From contig NZ_CP160398.1 in NCBI RefSeq assembly GCF_040729435.1, positions 4,383,001 through 4,447,000 on the forward strand: a stretch of 64,000 bases of DNA, written 5' to 3'. Shown piece after piece: positions 42,669-53,682 of the stretch. The notes below the pieces were generated by a model. The model saw only the letters and a program-made list of their open reading frames with translations, was not told the DNA's origin and ran no database searches. Source of the stretch: Pseudomonas sp. HOU2. GTDB taxonomy: Bacteria; Pseudomonadota; Gammaproteobacteria; Pseudomonadales; Pseudomonadaceae. Made by a program: the position numbers and the translations under genes. Every line of letters begins with the position of its first letter. Positions within the stretch are counted from its first letter, which is position 1.

Positions 42669-44120
42669 TTACTGCGCGATGGTTTTCACCGACACGCCGC
42701 GTTCGATCGGGGTGGAGCGACCGTAGATATCTTCGAAGCGTTCGATATCGTCTTCACCCAGGTACGAACCGGACTGCACTTCGATGATTTCCAGCGGGAT
42801 CTTGCCCGGGTTGCGCAGGCGGTGCACCGAGGCGATCGGGATGTAGGTCGATTGGTTTTCGCAGAGCAGGAACACATTTTCATCGCAGGTCACTTCAGCG
42901 GTGCCGCTGACCACGATCCAGTGCTCGGCGCGGTGGTGGTGCATCTGCAGCGACAGGCAAGCGCCCGGTTTGACCGAGATGTGCTTGACCTGGAAACGCC
43001 CGCCCATGTCCACCGAGTCATACGAGCCCCACGGACGGTAGACCTCGCAGTGGTTCTGGGTTTCGCTGCGGCCCTGCTCGTTGAGGGTGTTGACCATCTG
43101 CTTGACGCCCTGAACCTTGTCTTTGTGGGCGATCATCATCGCGTCCTTGGTTTCGACCACGACGATGTTTTCCAGACCGATCACCGACACCAGTTTGCCG
43201 TTGCCGTGGATCATGCAGTTCTTGCTGTCCTGGATCACCACGTCGCCTTTGCTGACGTTGCCGTTGGCGTCTTTCTCGTTGACTTCCCACAGCGACGACC
43301 AGCAGCCGACATCGCTCCAGCCAGCGGTCAGTGGCACCACGCAGGCGCGTTGGGTTTTTTCCATGACGGAGTAGTCGATGGAATTGTCCGGGCAGCAGGC
43401 GAAGGTGGCTTCGTCAAAGGTGATGGTGTCGGCGTCCTGCTGGCTGCGCTCGAGGGTCAGCAGGCAGGTGTCGTAGATGTCCGGATCGTGCTTTTTCAGC
43501 TCTTCGAGGAAGCGGCTGGCGCGGAACAGGAACATGCCGCTGTTCCAGTAGTAGCCGCCGGATTCGACGTATTCGGTGGCGCGTTTGACGTCAGGTTTCT
43601 CGACGAAGTGCGAAACGCGGCTGACGCCTTCAGGCAGCAACGAATCGCCGGTGGATTTGATGTAGCCGTAACCGGTTTCCGGTTTGGTCGCCGGCACGCC
43701 GAACAGCACCATCTCACCGTTTTCGGCGGCGACGGTGGCCAGGGCGAGGGCGCGTTGCAGGGCTTTCTGGTCTTCCAGCACGTGGTCGGCCGGCAGCACC
43801 AGCATCAGTTCGTCGCGACCTTCATTGACCAGCATCATCGCGGTCAGCGCCACCGCCGGCGCGGTGTTGCGGCCGAACGGCTCCATGAGGATGCGCTGGC
43901 ATTCGAGGTTACGGTTGGCCAGCTGTTCGTTGACGATAAAACGGTGATCCTTGTTGCAGACCACGATCGGCGTGTCCATGCCTTCGAACACCAGACGTTC
44001 CAGGGTTTGCTGGAACAGCGTGTGTTCACCGGTCAGGGCGAGGAATTGTTTAGGGAATTGCTTACGCGAAAGCGGCCAAAGACGTGAACCGCTACCACCT
44101 GACAAGATCACCGGAATCAT
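42669..44120 (-). CDS. algA: AlgA: mannose-6-phosphate isomerase / mannose-1-phosphate guanylyltransferase
   Basis: 483 aa, bifunctional. N-terminal nucleotidyltransferase domain with MIPVILSGGSGSRLWPLSRKQFPKQFL (GGXGXRLWPLSR motif at 8-20) and FVEKP; C-terminal type II phosphomannose isomerase cupin with RPWGSYDSVDMGGRFQVKHISVKPGACLSLQMHHHRAEHW. It makes GDP-mannose for AlgD in the cytoplasm. ATG 44120 has GGAG 8 nt upstream. Last gene of the alginate operon, separated from algF by a REPIN. Confidence 0.97.
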   Translation of the reverse strand: MIPVILSGGSGSRLWPLSRKQFPKQFLALTGEHTLFQQTLERLVFEGMDTPIVVCNKDHRFIVNEQLANRNLECQRILMEPFGRNTAPAVALTAMMLVNEGRDELMLVLPADHVLEDQKALQRALALATVAAENGEMVLFGVPATKPETGYGYIKSTGDSLLPEGVSRVSHFVEKPDVKRATEYVESGGYYWNSGMFLFRASRFLEELKKHDPDIYDTCLLTLERSQQDADTITFDEATFACCPDNSIDYSVMEKTQRACVVPLTAGWSDVGCWSSLWEVNEKDANGNVSKGDVVIQDSKNCMIHGNGKLVSVIGLENIVVVETKDAMMIAHKDKVQGVKQMVNTLNEQGRSETQNHCEVYRPWGSYDSVDMGGRFQVKHISVKPGACLSLQMHHHRAEHWIVVSGTAEVTCDENVFLLCENQSTYIPIASVHRLRNPGKIPLEIIEVQSGSYLGEDDIERFEDIYGRSTPIERGVSVKTIAQ

Positions 44121-44213
44121 ATTGTTTACTCCATAAAATCGATTGGTTAGAGGCACGAACGTTGTGTCGTTTCACTCTTGTTTTTGTCTCGTTCTGAACG
44201 TTCACCTCGGTCC

Positions 44214-44304
44214 CTGTGGGAGCCTGGCTTGCCAGCGATGGCATCACCTCGGTGTATCTGCAGAACCGAGGTGTCTGCATCGCTGGCAAGCCAGCTCCCA
44301 CAGG
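44214..44304. repeat. REPIN (GGGAGCTGGCTTGCCAGCG family) in the algF-algA gap
   Basis: Inverted arms with an additional inner inverted repeat (ACCTCGGTGT/ACCGAGGTGT), inside the alginate operon. Confidence 0.9.
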
Positions 44305-44329
44305 GAGCCGGGTCAGTTCGGAAAATCTG

Positions 44330-44986
44330 TTAGCGAGTCGACACCGGGCGTTTCACCCAGACTGGCGACAGGCTGCTGCCGGAACCGGTGACGTACAGCA
44401 CCGCTGCTTCACCGCGCTCCAGCGCGACCGGTTTCACGTCGCCGACTTTCTTGTCGCCTTCGTACAGCGCCAGGCTGACTTTCACCGGGTTGATTTCACG
44501 CTCGCCACGGCCCTTGGCGGCCACGTTCGGCACCACGTCGGTCTTGCCGTCGGCGGTCTTCAGGGTCAGCGGCTTGTCGCTGAGGTTCTGCACGCGCACC
44601 AGGGATTTCTGCTTGTTCTTGAACGGTGGTTCTTCGATCAGTTGCGGCGCGCCGGATGCGTTGTTGACCAGGGTGTAGTAGTGGTCGCCGGCGAGTTTGA
44701 CCGGCAGGGTCTGGCTGCCGATCTTGGCGCTGTAGTCACCGCCCGGCATGAAGCTGAAGTCGCTGCTGGCCAGTGGTGCAACGTCGCTCAGGTTGGTGCT
44801 GCCGACGGTGGCGCTGACTTCGGCGTTGCTGGCGTTGTAGACACGCACGAAGGTCGAGCCTTTCGGCGCGGTCGGGCCGTACAGCGCGGCGTCACCACCG
44901 GCGAAAGCCTGGACCGACAGCACGCTCAGACCAGCAACCAGTGCGAAGCGTTTTGCGAGACGACGAGGAGTAGTTGTGAAAGTCAT
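44330..44986 (-). CDS. algF: AlgF: alginate O-acetylation protein
   Basis: 218 aa with a signal peptide (MTFTTTPRRLAKRFALVAGLSVLSVQAFA). The mature part (GGDAALYGPTAPKGSTFVRVYNASN...LSPVWVKRPV) is the AlgF family, a periplasmic protein needed with AlgI and AlgJ to acetylate mannuronate residues. It follows algJ by 15 bp. Confidence 0.96.
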   Translation of the reverse strand: MTFTTTPRRLAKRFALVAGLSVLSVQAFAGGDAALYGPTAPKGSTFVRVYNASNAEVSATVGSTNLSDVAPLASSDFSFMPGGDYSAKIGSQTLPVKLAGDHYYTLVNNASGAPQLIEEPPFKNKQKSLVRVQNLSDKPLTLKTADGKTDVVPNVAAKGRGEREINPVKVSLALYEGDKKVGDVKPVALERGEAAVLYVTGSGSSLSPVWVKRPVSTR

Positions 44987-45001
44987 GGTGTTACCTCTCT
45001 T

Positions 45002-46174
45002 TCAGTTTTGCGCCCGATCGGGCGTCTCGGATTTAGTGTTGATGGCTACGTTTTGTTGGCGAGCACCGGCTTGTTTGAGCTCTGCGACCCACTGTGGGTC
45101 GGCGTCGCCGATTTCGTTGTTCACAGGCAGATATCGTTCAGGAAACTCCCAGATCAGCACCTGTGGCGGGCTGTTCTTGAAGTCATCGCTTTTCAGGTAG
45201 CTGAGCATCGGCAGGATCGGGCCGTGGCCGTCTTCGGCGTAATTCACGACGTCGCTGTGCAGCGCCTGTTTCAGCGCACCGACGAAGTTCCAGTTGGGGT
45301 TGGCGCTGTAGCTGGTGCCGATCAGTGCGACCGGTACTTCGCTGCTGGCGAACAGTGCGTCGTCACCGGCAGGTTGCTCGGCGGCCACGGTGTTGCGCTT
45401 TTGCAGCGGCTCTTGTGTCGGCATCAAGTTTTCGAACAGCGGGTCCAGCGGCAGGAACAGACGCAGGTCGCCCTTGTGCGTGACCTTCTCCGCTGGCGTG
45501 GTGACGAAGCGTTGCGGCTCGCCGCTGAGCGGGAACTTGTCGGCAATGGTTTTCGCCAGGGTGTTGGCCGCGATCTCGGCGCCTTCCGGGGTCCAGTGGG
45601 TGTCGGTGCGCAGGAACACTTGCTGACCGTTCTGCTTGGCTTTTTGCAGCGGGCCGAGCAGATCCGGGGCGAGGATCTTGTCTGCCGCGACACGGGCGTG
45701 GAAGTCCTGATAGAGGTTGGCGTGGATGCTCGCCGGCTTCACTTCACCCAGGTGTTCCGGGTACAGGCGCACCTTGGCCGGCACGATCGCCATCACCAGT
45801 TTCACGCCTTTCTCTTTCAGGGTCTGGCGCACGCCTTCGACCAGCGCGTAGTTGCCTTGCAGGTTCAGCTCTTCGTTGACGATCGGGTTGAATTCCTCGT
45901 CGCTGTACAGCCACTGATCGCGACCAAGCACTACGCCCGGACGACCTTCGTTGAACAGTTTGAAATCCAGCGCCGCCCAGAGGTTGGTGCCCAGACGCTT
46001 GATCGGAAACTGATCGTCGTAGTGGGTTTCCACGGCTTTGGTCCAGCGACCGTTAAGCACGGTCGCATCGGCGTTGGTGCTGAAGCCGAAGAAGCTGCGC
46101 ACCGACCACAGACCGAGCACCAGCAGGGTCACCAGAAACAGCGCGATGTAGAAGATGCGTAATGAGCGGGTCAT
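45002..46174 (-). CDS. algJ: AlgJ: alginate O-acetyltransferase
   Basis: 390 aa, with one N-terminal membrane anchor (LRIFYIALFLVTLLVLGLW) and a periplasmic SGNH-like acetylesterase/transferase domain. The Asp-His pair is in FLRTDTHWTPEGAE and the Ser nucleophile in ALIGTSYSANPNWNF. It receives acetyl groups relayed through AlgI. It lies 10 bp after algI. Confidence 0.96.
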   Translation of the reverse strand: MTRSLRIFYIALFLVTLLVLGLWSVRSFFGFSTNADATVLNGRWTKAVETHYDDQFPIKRLGTNLWAALDFKLFNEGRPGVVLGRDQWLYSDEEFNPIVNEELNLQGNYALVEGVRQTLKEKGVKLVMAIVPAKVRLYPEHLGEVKPASIHANLYQDFHARVAADKILAPDLLGPLQKAKQNGQQVFLRTDTHWTPEGAEIAANTLAKTIADKFPLSGEPQRFVTTPAEKVTHKGDLRLFLPLDPLFENLMPTQEPLQKRNTVAAEQPAGDDALFASSEVPVALIGTSYSANPNWNFVGALKQALHSDVVNYAEDGHGPILPMLSYLKSDDFKNSPPQVLIWEFPERYLPVNNEIGDADPQWVAELKQAGARQQNVAINTKSETPDRAQN

Positions 46175-46184
46175 GTCAGATCCC

Positions 46185-47750
46185 TCAGAACTGGAAGTAA
46201 AGGAACGGCGAGAAGCTTTGCGCCGAGAGTTTGAGAATCGAGGCGATGAACAGCAGCAGGATCAGCCCGCGCATCACGTAGCGTGACCAGTCCGCCGTCC
46301 AGTAGGCCGGTTGCACCTGGGCTTCGACGCCGACGGTGTAGCCAGGCTCGTGGATGCTCGCCGGGTTTTCGCCAGGCGCGGCTTTGATCATGCCCGGGGT
46401 CGCGGTGGCAGGGCCGTTGGCCTCGACGTTGACTTCAGGTTTGCTCTTCACCGGAGGCTGGTTGGTGTACAGATCACGCAGGCCGAAGAACGCCAGGGTT
46501 GCGTACGCCACCACCAGGGTTGCCACTTGCAGACCGGTGAGGCTGGCGCGGTTGAGTTCCGACAGCGACCAGTCGCTGAAGCTGAACATCGCGCCGTACA
46601 TGCGCCCGGCGACGTGCAGGTTTTCGGCACGGAAGATCACCCAGCCCATCACCACCAGCAGGAAGGTCAGCGCCCAGCGAATCGGGTTGAGGCTGCGCGG
46701 CGAGGTGTTGATGCCGAGCATTTTTTCGATCGCCAGCCACATGCCGTGCCAGGCGCCCCAGACGATGTAAGTGATGTTCGCGCCGTGCCACAGACCACCG
46801 AGGAGCATGGTCAGGAACAGGTTGCGATAAGTCATCAGCGTGCCTTTGCGGTTACCGCCGAGGGTGATGTACAGGTAGTCACGCAGCCAGGTCGACAGGC
46901 TGATGTGCCAGCGCCGCCAGAACTCGGTGATCGACTGGCTGATGTACGGCTGCTTGAAGTTTTCCATGAAGCGGAAACCCATCATCAGGCCCAGACCGAT
47001 GGCCATGTCGCTGTAGCCGGAGAAGTCGAAATACAGCTGTGCGGTGTACGCCAGCGCGCCGAGCCAGGCGTCACCCGTGGTCGGGTTTTGCAGGGCGAAG
47101 CAGTGGTCGGCGACCACCGCGAGGGTGTCGGCGATGAAGACCTTCTTGATGAAACCCTGCATGAACCGCGTGCAACCTTCGGAGAACTTGTCGAGGGTGT
47201 GGGTGCGGTTGTTGAACTGATCGGCGAGGTCGCGAAAGCGCAGGACCGGGCCGGCAATCAGGTGCGGGAAAATCGCCACGAACGCCGCGAAGTCGATCAG
47301 GTTGCGCGTGGCCGGGGTGTCGCCGCGATACACGTCGATGATGTAGCTGATCGACTCGAAGATGTAGAACGAGATACCGATCGGCAGCAGCACGTGGGTC
47401 AGGATAAACGGCTCCAGACCGAACGAGGTCATGATCGCGTTGATGCTGTCCACGCCGAAGTTGGCGTACTTGAAGTAGCCGAGGATGCACAGGTCGACCG
47501 CCACGCCGAGCAGCAGCCAGCGCTGTGCCGGTTTGGTGCGCACGCCGGCGGCACCGACTTTCAGGCCGATCCAGTAGTTCCACAGGGTGACGCCGGCGAA
47601 CAGCGCCAGGAAGTCCACCCGCCACCACGCGTAGAACACGTAGCTGGCGATCAGCAGCAACAGGTTGCGATAGCGTTGCCCGCTCAGGTAGTACAAGCCG
47701 AGAAAGATCGGCAAGAACAGAAACAGGAACACGTTGGATGAAAATACCAT
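46185..47750 (-). CDS. algI: AlgI: MBOAT-family acetyl transporter for alginate acetylation
   Basis: 521 aa, about 10 or more membrane segments. ATG 47750 (MVFSSNVFLFLFLPIFLGLYYL) is the family start and has GGAGAG upstream. The MBOAT active region LGGLWHGANITYIVWGAWHG carries the conserved His, and FWRRWHISLSTWLRDYLYI is intact. The upstream in-frame stretch is REPIN sequence. It passes acetyl groups across the inner membrane to AlgJ. Confidence 0.96.
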   Translation of the reverse strand: MVFSSNVFLFLFLPIFLGLYYLSGQRYRNLLLLIASYVFYAWWRVDFLALFAGVTLWNYWIGLKVGAAGVRTKPAQRWLLLGVAVDLCILGYFKYANFGVDSINAIMTSFGLEPFILTHVLLPIGISFYIFESISYIIDVYRGDTPATRNLIDFAAFVAIFPHLIAGPVLRFRDLADQFNNRTHTLDKFSEGCTRFMQGFIKKVFIADTLAVVADHCFALQNPTTGDAWLGALAYTAQLYFDFSGYSDMAIGLGLMMGFRFMENFKQPYISQSITEFWRRWHISLSTWLRDYLYITLGGNRKGTLMTYRNLFLTMLLGGLWHGANITYIVWGAWHGMWLAIEKMLGINTSPRSLNPIRWALTFLLVVMGWVIFRAENLHVAGRMYGAMFSFSDWSLSELNRASLTGLQVATLVVAYATLAFFGLRDLYTNQPPVKSKPEVNVEANGPATATPGMIKAAPGENPASIHEPGYTVGVEAQVQPAYWTADWSRYVMRGLILLLFIASILKLSAQSFSPFLYFQF

Positions 47751-47847
47751 CCCGATCTCTCCATGTTTGAACCAACAGTCAAGGGCCAAAGCCCCCCCAA
47801 ACCCCCCACGAAAAACGGGGTGGTTGTATTGCATGCTGCGCACTTGC

Positions 47848-47982
47848 CTGTGGCGAGGGAGCTTGCTCCCGCTGGGGTGCGAAGCGCCCCTGAAAACCTG
47901 ATCACACGGTGTGTCAGTCAATCCGTGTTCACTGGGTTACGACTGCTTCGCAGCCGAGCGGGAGCAAGCTCCCTCGCCACAG
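47848..47982. repeat. REPIN (GCGAGGGAGCTTGCTCCCGC family) in the algL-algI gap
   Basis: Inverted REP pair with inner GGGTGCGAAGCGCC/GGCTTCGCAGCC-like arms; splits the alginate operon between algL and algI. Confidence 0.9.
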
Positions 47983-47998
47983 GGGAATATCGTCAGCC

Positions 47999-49123
47999 TT
48001 ACGAACCCTTGTTGCCCTTTTCGTGCGACGGGTCGTAGACCTTGGTCAGGTCGCCACCCAGGCGGAAGGTCTTGAACGGTTGCATGCCGTGCTTCTTCTC
48101 GATCACATCCGCCGGGCAGGTGTAGAGCGTGCAGAACGGTTCGAGCCAGGCGAATTTCATGTCCTCTTTCAAGTCGGTCATGTCCTGCTCTTTGCCGTTC
48201 TTCTTCTCGAACTGGTCCGGGTCTTTCACCCCGGCCAGCACCCGATCTCCCAGACGCTTGAGCGCGCTGTTGTTTTCCTGACGCAAATCGACACCGTTGA
48301 CCTGGGCGAAACTGGCGATCATCGCCAGTGGCGGCAGGGCGTAGTTGTGATAGGCGAGGGCGCGTTGCTGGCGCTTGAGTTCGTTGGGCAGGAAGCCGTC
48401 GGCGTCGATTTGATTGACCCCGACCTTGTATTCCTTCACCGCCCAATCAAACAGGTCGCGGCGGTTGGTGGCGACGGCGGTAGCCATCACCGACCAGGCG
48501 GCCCAGTACGAGTGGTTGTTGGTTTTTTCCAGCGGCAGGTTGTCCCAGTCGCTGACCACCTGATCGGCCATCTTGCTGAACCACGCCTCGATCTGCTGCG
48601 CTTCTTGCTGATGCGTGGCCAGCGGATGCGAGTCGGAGAACTTCAGGCGAATGTACGAAGAGGCCATGCTGCCCAGCGCCCATTTGCGCATCGACTTGCC
48701 GGTGTGGTTGAAGTCTTTCGACATCAACGCATCGGCCTTGGCCCACGCGGTCAGCCAGTTCAGCGTGCAGTCGAGCTGCTCCGGACGACCGTCGCGCATG
48801 AACTGCATGACGCGTTTGGCGGTGCCGCGCTCCAGGGTGGTGATGTCCTTGGTGGTGTCGCGGAAGGCTTTTTCCGACTGCACGTTCAGGGTCGCGCGGG
48901 CCTTGTCCGAGCCTTCGTACTTGCTGCGAAATTGCAGCGGCCCGGTGTACGGCGCCGGCATTGCATCGCAGCCTTCGCTGTTGTCGCCGCTCTTGAATTT
49001 ATCCACCGGCGCAAAGTAGCCCTGTGGCGGACGCAGTGGCGCGGCGGCCTGAGTGGCCCCGGCGAACATCGCCAGAGTCAGCAGGGATGGCGCAAGCAAG
49101 TGTTTGATCGTTCGATTTCGCAT
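47999..49123 (-). CDS. algL: AlgL: periplasmic alginate lyase
   Basis: 374 aa with a signal peptide (to about ATQAAA). Family PL5: the catalytic [15 protein letters not shown] segment (Asn-His with a later Tyr/Arg) is intact. It degrades alginate that misfolds into the periplasm and is needed for normal secretion. I prefer ATG 49123 (GAGG 6 nt upstream) to ATG 49135, which overlaps the algX stop but has no ribosome site. Confidence 0.96.
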   Translation of the reverse strand: MRNRTIKHLLAPSLLTLAMFAGATQAAAPLRPPQGYFAPVDKFKSGDNSEGCDAMPAPYTGPLQFRSKYEGSDKARATLNVQSEKAFRDTTKDITTLERGTAKRVMQFMRDGRPEQLDCTLNWLTAWAKADALMSKDFNHTGKSMRKWALGSMASSYIRLKFSDSHPLATHQQEAQQIEAWFSKMADQVVSDWDNLPLEKTNNHSYWAAWSVMATAVATNRRDLFDWAVKEYKVGVNQIDADGFLPNELKRQQRALAYHNYALPPLAMIASFAQVNGVDLRQENNSALKRLGDRVLAGVKDPDQFEKKNGKEQDMTDLKEDMKFAWLEPFCTLYTCPADVIEKKHGMQPFKTFRLGGDLTKVYDPSHEKGNKGS

Positions 49124-49131
49124 AGCAGACC

Positions 49132-50592
49132 TCATTGCCCGAGCTGAGCGGTTTGTGGCCCAGCGCCCGGGAATACGTTGCGTTTGCAGATTTTCGCTTC
49201 GACTTTTTGTGGCGCGGTGCCCGCTTCCGGGCCCTGGACTTCGACTGCCAGCAGGTTTTGCGAGGCCCAGTCTTCGTCCGTGCGCAACTCAAAGGCGAAA
49301 CGACCGTCGGTGTCGGAGGTTTCCGGTTTCTCGATCTTGATGTCCTCGTGGCGACCGTTCATGTACCAGAGGGTGGCTTGCAGGGTTTTCACCGAGGTGT
49401 CGGCGAAGCGGATGTCGACCTGATGGCTGCTGTTCTGCAGGTTCAGGTTCTTGCTGTTGACCAGCAGTTCCTGTTTGCCGCCAGGCTTGAGCGTGGTGCT
49501 GGCGGACATTTGCGTGTCTTTGCCTTCGCAGCCGTTGTCGAGCAGCGACATCATCTGGCGGTAGATGGTCTCCTGGTCGAGGCGGTACAGCGGCGAGAAT
49601 TCCCAGATCAGAATCTTCGGCGGAGTCTTCTGGAATTCATCGCTACCGAGGTACTGCAGCATCGAGCCTTCCAGACCACCGCCGGGGAAGGCGACGTTGA
49701 GAATGTCGGCGCCAATGGCCTCTTCGAGGAAGCCGGCGAAGTTGTAGTTCTTGCCGCTGTGCGAGGTGCCCACGAGGGTGATCTGCGGGTTGCCGGAATC
49801 ACCGAACAGGTCGCCGTCACCGGCCTCGCCTTTCGGCTCGGTGGTGAACTGGTCCATGTACTGGATCGCGTAACTGGTGCCGCACAGTTGCCCGGCCATG
49901 TTGTGCAGGGTGCCGGTCTTGCCCATGCGCCCGGTGCGCTTGGTCTCGAATTCACGCTTGGGAATGTCGGCGAAGGCCGGGATCTGCTTGACCTTCTCGG
50001 CGACGATTTTCGCTGTGCGCTGAGCGCCGTACGGGGTCCAGTGCTGGTCGCCACGGAAGTAGAAATCGTGGGCGGGCAGGGTGTCCGGCAGCGATTCGTT
50101 GGTCAGCGGCGAGAGGTCCGGCACCACGTAACCCATCTGCGCGAAACGCCCGAGCATGGTCTTGTAGTTGCCCAGCGCTTTCTCGTAATCGAACGCGGCT
50201 TTTTCCTGTGGGTTGAGCTTGTTGCGGTTCACCAGGCCACGGGTCGGCTGGTAGACGATCACTAGTTCGACGCCTTTGGCCTTGAACGCATCGTGCAGCT
50301 GTTGCAGGCGTTTGTAGCCGGCCGGGGTGGTATTGAACTCGGTGCGCAAATCTTCCTGGGTACGGAATAGCCAGTCGCCCTGCGCCTGCACCAGGGTGGT
50401 GAAGTTCTGCTGGTAGCGCGTGGTGTAGTTCTTCGCATCGTGCGCGGCCGGGCACAGGCTGCAGCACGGTTCGGCGCTGAATTTTGGCGGCGTGGCGCCC
50501 GCCGCTTCATCGGCGCGGGCGCCTTGACTGGCCGCCAGAATGCCCACGGTCAGGGCCGACAGGCTGAGTAATTTGATCAAGTGTGGGTGCAT
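49132..50592 (-). CDS. algX: AlgX: alginate O-acetyltransferase/secretion protein
   Basis: 486 aa, signal peptide to about ARA. The SGNH-like domain has the Asp-His of [13 protein letters not shown] and Ser of [13 protein letters not shown], followed by a C-terminal carbohydrate-binding module. AlgX performs the final acetyl transfer to the polymer and belongs to the periplasmic AlgK-AlgX scaffold. It is 10 bp after algG. Confidence 0.96.
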   Translation of the reverse strand: MHPHLIKLLSLSALTVGILAASQGARADEAAGATPPKFSAEPCCSLCPAAHDAKNYTTRYQQNFTTLVQAQGDWLFRTQEDLRTEFNTTPAGYKRLQQLHDAFKAKGVELVIVYQPTRGLVNRNKLNPQEKAAFDYEKALGNYKTMLGRFAQMGYVVPDLSPLTNESLPDTLPAHDFYFRGDQHWTPYGAQRTAKIVAEKVKQIPAFADIPKREFETKRTGRMGKTGTLHNMAGQLCGTSYAIQYMDQFTTEPKGEAGDGDLFGDSGNPQITLVGTSHSGKNYNFAGFLEEAIGADILNVAFPGGGLEGSMLQYLGSDEFQKTPPKILIWEFSPLYRLDQETIYRQMMSLLDNGCEGKDTQMSASTTLKPGGKQELLVNSKNLNLQNSSHQVDIRFADTSVKTLQATLWYMNGRHEDIKIEKPETSDTDGRFAFELRTDEDWASQNLLAVEVQGPEAGTAPQKVEAKICKRNVFPGAGPQTAQLGQ

Positions 50593-50602
50593 AAAATTAT
50601 CC

Positions 50603-52174
50603 TCAGTCCCGCAGTTCGGTCTGGCGTTCGACAGGGTCGATCAGTACGGCTTTCTGCTGGCGCACCAGCAGGTCGAGAATTTCATCCTGGCGCTCGCCGA
50701 GGATGCCGTTGAAGCTGATGCCGCTGGATTTGGTCGGCGCCAGCATCGATACCCGATACAGCTCGACGCTCAACGGCGAGTCGATGGCCATCGGCCCGCT
50801 GCCGTTGGCCGCCAGTTCACCGCCGACCACGATCAGCGAGACTTGCGCGTCGAACGGGTCGAGCTTGATGTCACGGTCGGTGTCGGTCAGATCCTTGATG
50901 TGGCCGTAGACGCCGGTCAGGCCGTTGGCCATGGCGACGTTTTCGTAGAGGCGGATGTTCACGCTGTTACGAATGCGGATGCCGTGGCGCTTGTTGCTGA
51001 TGACCTTGTTGCCCCACAGCAGGTTGTCGGCGGACTCGTAAAGCGTGATGCCGTCGGTGTGGTTCTTGTAGATCTCGTTGTAGGCGATGATGTTGTTGAC
51101 GCTGTTACGGTCGATCACCAGGCCCGAGAGATGGTTGTCGTAGCTCTTGTTGTTGAAGATGAAGCTGTCGTTCACTTCGCGGGAAATGATGATGCCGTGC
51201 TTCTTCTTCGTACCGTGGACGGTGTTCTCGGCAATGATCAGACCGTGGGAACGGTCGTGCGGGTCGATGCCGTAGACGATGTTGTCCTTGTAGGTGTTGC
51301 CCTTGACCACGAAGTCGCGGGTCTCGTAGCAGTAGAAGCCGTACCACATGTCGGAGAATTCGGAGCCGACGATCCAGCCGGTCGGTTCAGGGCGCTTGAG
51401 CACCTTGGCCATGTTCGGCGTGTACTGGGAAATACTCACCCCGTACGACTTGCTGTTGGCGTAGCCGAAACTGGCCATCTTGCTGTTGACGATGTAGGTC
51501 TCGGTGCCGCCCCAGGCCAGCAGGAACGGACGGAATTCCTTCGGCGAACGGAAGGTTGCCGGGCCGTTGTCCTTCTCGCGCCAGCCAGTGACTTTGGTGT
51601 CACGCACGAACAGCTGACCGTCGTTGACCAGGAACGAACCGGCCTCTTGCGACAGACGCAACTCCTGGGTCTGGCCGTCGATTTCGAGGATGCCTTTGCG
51701 GCCGACCACGATCGGCAGCTTCGCCAGGTACACGCCCGGCGAGGTCTCGCTGAAGTACTGCTTGGGCAGCTTCTGCGCCAGATCCTTGAGGTTCAGGTAA
51801 CCGTCGTCGACGAAGATCGCCTGCGGGATGCCGTGCTGACGCACCACCCATTCGGCCATCTTGTTGTCGCCGCCGATGAAGTCCTTCAGCGCGTCTTCCT
51901 GCATCATCCGGCGCACGCTGATCTTGCCCGGTTTGCTGCGATTGATCTTCGCGGCAGCGGCCTCGGCGGTGAAGCCGGACAGGTCGGGCAGTTTCGGCTT
52001 GGCCAGTTCCAGCGCCTCGGTCGGCGCGCTGCTGACGGTGTAGGTCTTGGCTTGTTGCAGCTCTTTGGCGGTGGTCACAGGCTTGGCCGGTTCCACCGTG
52101 GCGAACGCGCCAGCGGAGGCCAGCAGCATGGCGCCGGCCAACAGGCTGAGCGAGCCTTTCCTTGCATGGTGCAT
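50603..52174 (-). CDS. algG: AlgG: mannuronan C-5-epimerase
   Basis: 523 aa from ATG 52174 (AGGGAG 9 nt upstream); signal peptide MHHARKGSLSLLAGAMLLASAGAFA. Right-handed beta-helix of CASH/parallel-beta repeats with the catalytic motif VYGIDPHDRSHG (DPHDR) intact. It converts D-mannuronate to L-guluronate in the polymer and is part of the trans-periplasmic complex. Confidence 0.97.
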   Translation of the reverse strand: MHHARKGSLSLLAGAMLLASAGAFATVEPAKPVTTAKELQQAKTYTVSSAPTEALELAKPKLPDLSGFTAEAAAAKINRSKPGKISVRRMMQEDALKDFIGGDNKMAEWVVRQHGIPQAIFVDDGYLNLKDLAQKLPKQYFSETSPGVYLAKLPIVVGRKGILEIDGQTQELRLSQEAGSFLVNDGQLFVRDTKVTGWREKDNGPATFRSPKEFRPFLLAWGGTETYIVNSKMASFGYANSKSYGVSISQYTPNMAKVLKRPEPTGWIVGSEFSDMWYGFYCYETRDFVVKGNTYKDNIVYGIDPHDRSHGLIIAENTVHGTKKKHGIIISREVNDSFIFNNKSYDNHLSGLVIDRNSVNNIIAYNEIYKNHTDGITLYESADNLLWGNKVISNKRHGIRIRNSVNIRLYENVAMANGLTGVYGHIKDLTDTDRDIKLDPFDAQVSLIVVGGELAANGSGPMAIDSPLSVELYRVSMLAPTKSSGISFNGILGERQDEILDLLVRQQKAVLIDPVERQTELRD

Positions 52175-52200
52175 GTCGGGCACTCCCTTGGCGGTTTGCA

Positions 52201-53682
52201 TCAGAAGCGCCAGATCACGTCGATGAACGCGCGGTGCATGTACGAATCGACCTGGCTGCCATAGGCATCACCGGGCTTGAACACGCCGCCACGGAAACGC
52301 ACCAGCGCCGACGGTTCGTCGATCGACTGGCTCAGGGCCGCTGGCAGCAAGCCTTGCTTGAAGTACTTGGTCACCACCAGGTCCATTTCCTGACCCAGGT
52401 CCTTGTTGCCATCCTGCAGTGGCAGCGAGGTGCTGGAGAGGATTGCGCCGGTGACGTCGTCGGTGTTGTTTTCCACGGCGTTGATGCCGTTGCTGCCTAC
52501 CGGTTTGTTGCCGTCCACGCGCCAGAACTTGTGGTAGATCAGGCTGGCGTCGTACTGGTCGTTGAGCATCCACGAACCGAACAGGGTGGCAGTCTGCATG
52601 TTGTTCATTTCGCCACGGAACGCTTCGCCGAAGCGGTGCACGCGCGAGCGGGTACCGGTGTAGTTGGAGCGGTTGCTCTCCAGACCGTTCTGCTGGTAAT
52701 CGGCGCTGGCGCGGGCGTAGGCCGCACCGACCTGCCACTGCGGATCGAGGCGCAGACGCACGCCAAGGTCGGTGGCCCAGCCGTTGATGTCATCGCTGTG
52801 TTTGGCCTGTGCCGGGCGGCTGCCATCGGCGTTCAGCGGGTTGACCGAATCGAGGTCGCCGCTCATGCCGGTGATGCTGCCCCAGTAGTTGACGGTGTTG
52901 GTGTTGCGCCAGTTGTAGGCGTCGCTGTCGGCAGTCAGGCCGAGCCAGCTGATATCGCCGTTCTGGGTTTTGTCGAGGGTGTCACGGGGCACGCCCGGTT
53001 CGGCGTAATCGAGCTTGCCGTTGTCGTGGGTGTGATGACCGCGAATGCCGACCCAGTTGCCCGGTGTCCACTGGTAGGCGGCATCGGCGTAAGCGTGCAG
53101 GCGATCCTTGTCTTTGGGCGCCAGCTCTTTGAGGTCGGTGCGGTATTCGCTGAAGCGTTCGGCGACACCGACGTTGGCACGCAACAGGGTGGTGTCGAAG
53201 GTCCAGTTCAGCGCTTCGATGTTGGTGTCGCGCCATTGCCCGTCGTCATTGCGCAGACGCTGGCGACCGAACTTGAGCATCTCGCCCGGGTACGGCGTGA
53301 AGCCGCTGTAGCCGACCCAGAATTCGCGCATCGCCAGGTAGTTTTTCTTGGTCTGGCGGTCACCGCTGTCGGTGGTTTCGGCGCCATCGGACTGCTGCAG
53401 GGTGTCGGTCTCGATGATGTCGGTCGAGGTCACGGCCTGACCCATGGCGTAGGCACTCCACGCACCGCTTTCGCCGTAGATCCAAGGACGCAGGTCCAGG
53501 CCCACACCGTTGACGTCGCCGCCGCTGGCGGTGCCGAGGTCGCGGTCGTCTTCGGACTGGCCGGTGATTTTCACTTCCAGGCCGAAGTTCTTGGTTTCAG
53601 TGATCGCGGCCAGTGTCGGGCAAGACCAGATCAGCGCGAACGTGAGGCCAATGCCGGCCTTCACAAAGGGATTCAACTTCAT
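52201..53682 (-). CDS. algE: AlgE: outer-membrane alginate export porin
   Basis: 493 aa; signal peptide ending PTLAA. The sequence is beta-barrel-like with alternating aromatic strands ([21 protein letters not shown]) and ends [11 protein letters not shown], an outer-membrane C-terminal signature. It forms an 18-stranded barrel through which alginate leaves the cell. Its ATG overlaps the algK stop by 4 bp. Confidence 0.96.
   Translation of the reverse strand: MKLNPFVKAGIGLTFALIWSCPTLAAITETKNFGLEVKITGQSEDDRDLGTASGGDVNGVGLDLRPWIYGESGAWSAYAMGQAVTSTDIIETDTLQQSDGAETTDSGDRQTKKNYLAMREFWVGYSGFTPYPGEMLKFGRQRLRNDDGQWRDTNIEALNWTFDTTLLRANVGVAERFSEYRTDLKELAPKDKDRLHAYADAAYQWTPGNWVGIRGHHTHDNGKLDYAEPGVPRDTLDKTQNGDISWLGLTADSDAYNWRNTNTVNYWGSITGMSGDLDSVNPLNADGSRPAQAKHSDDINGWATDLGVRLRLDPQWQVGAAYARASADYQQNGLESNRSNYTGTRSRVHRFGEAFRGEMNNMQTATLFGSWMLNDQYDASLIYHKFWRVDGNKPVGSNGINAVENNTDDVTGAILSSTSLPLQDGNKDLGQEMDLVVTKYFKQGLLPAALSQSIDEPSALVRFRGGVFKPGDAYGSQVDSYMHRAFIDVIWRF

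Noticed and set aside
42669..44087. A 498-codon plus-strand frame opposite algA.
   Set aside because: Shadow of algA, low-complexity composition, and algA is certain from its motifs.
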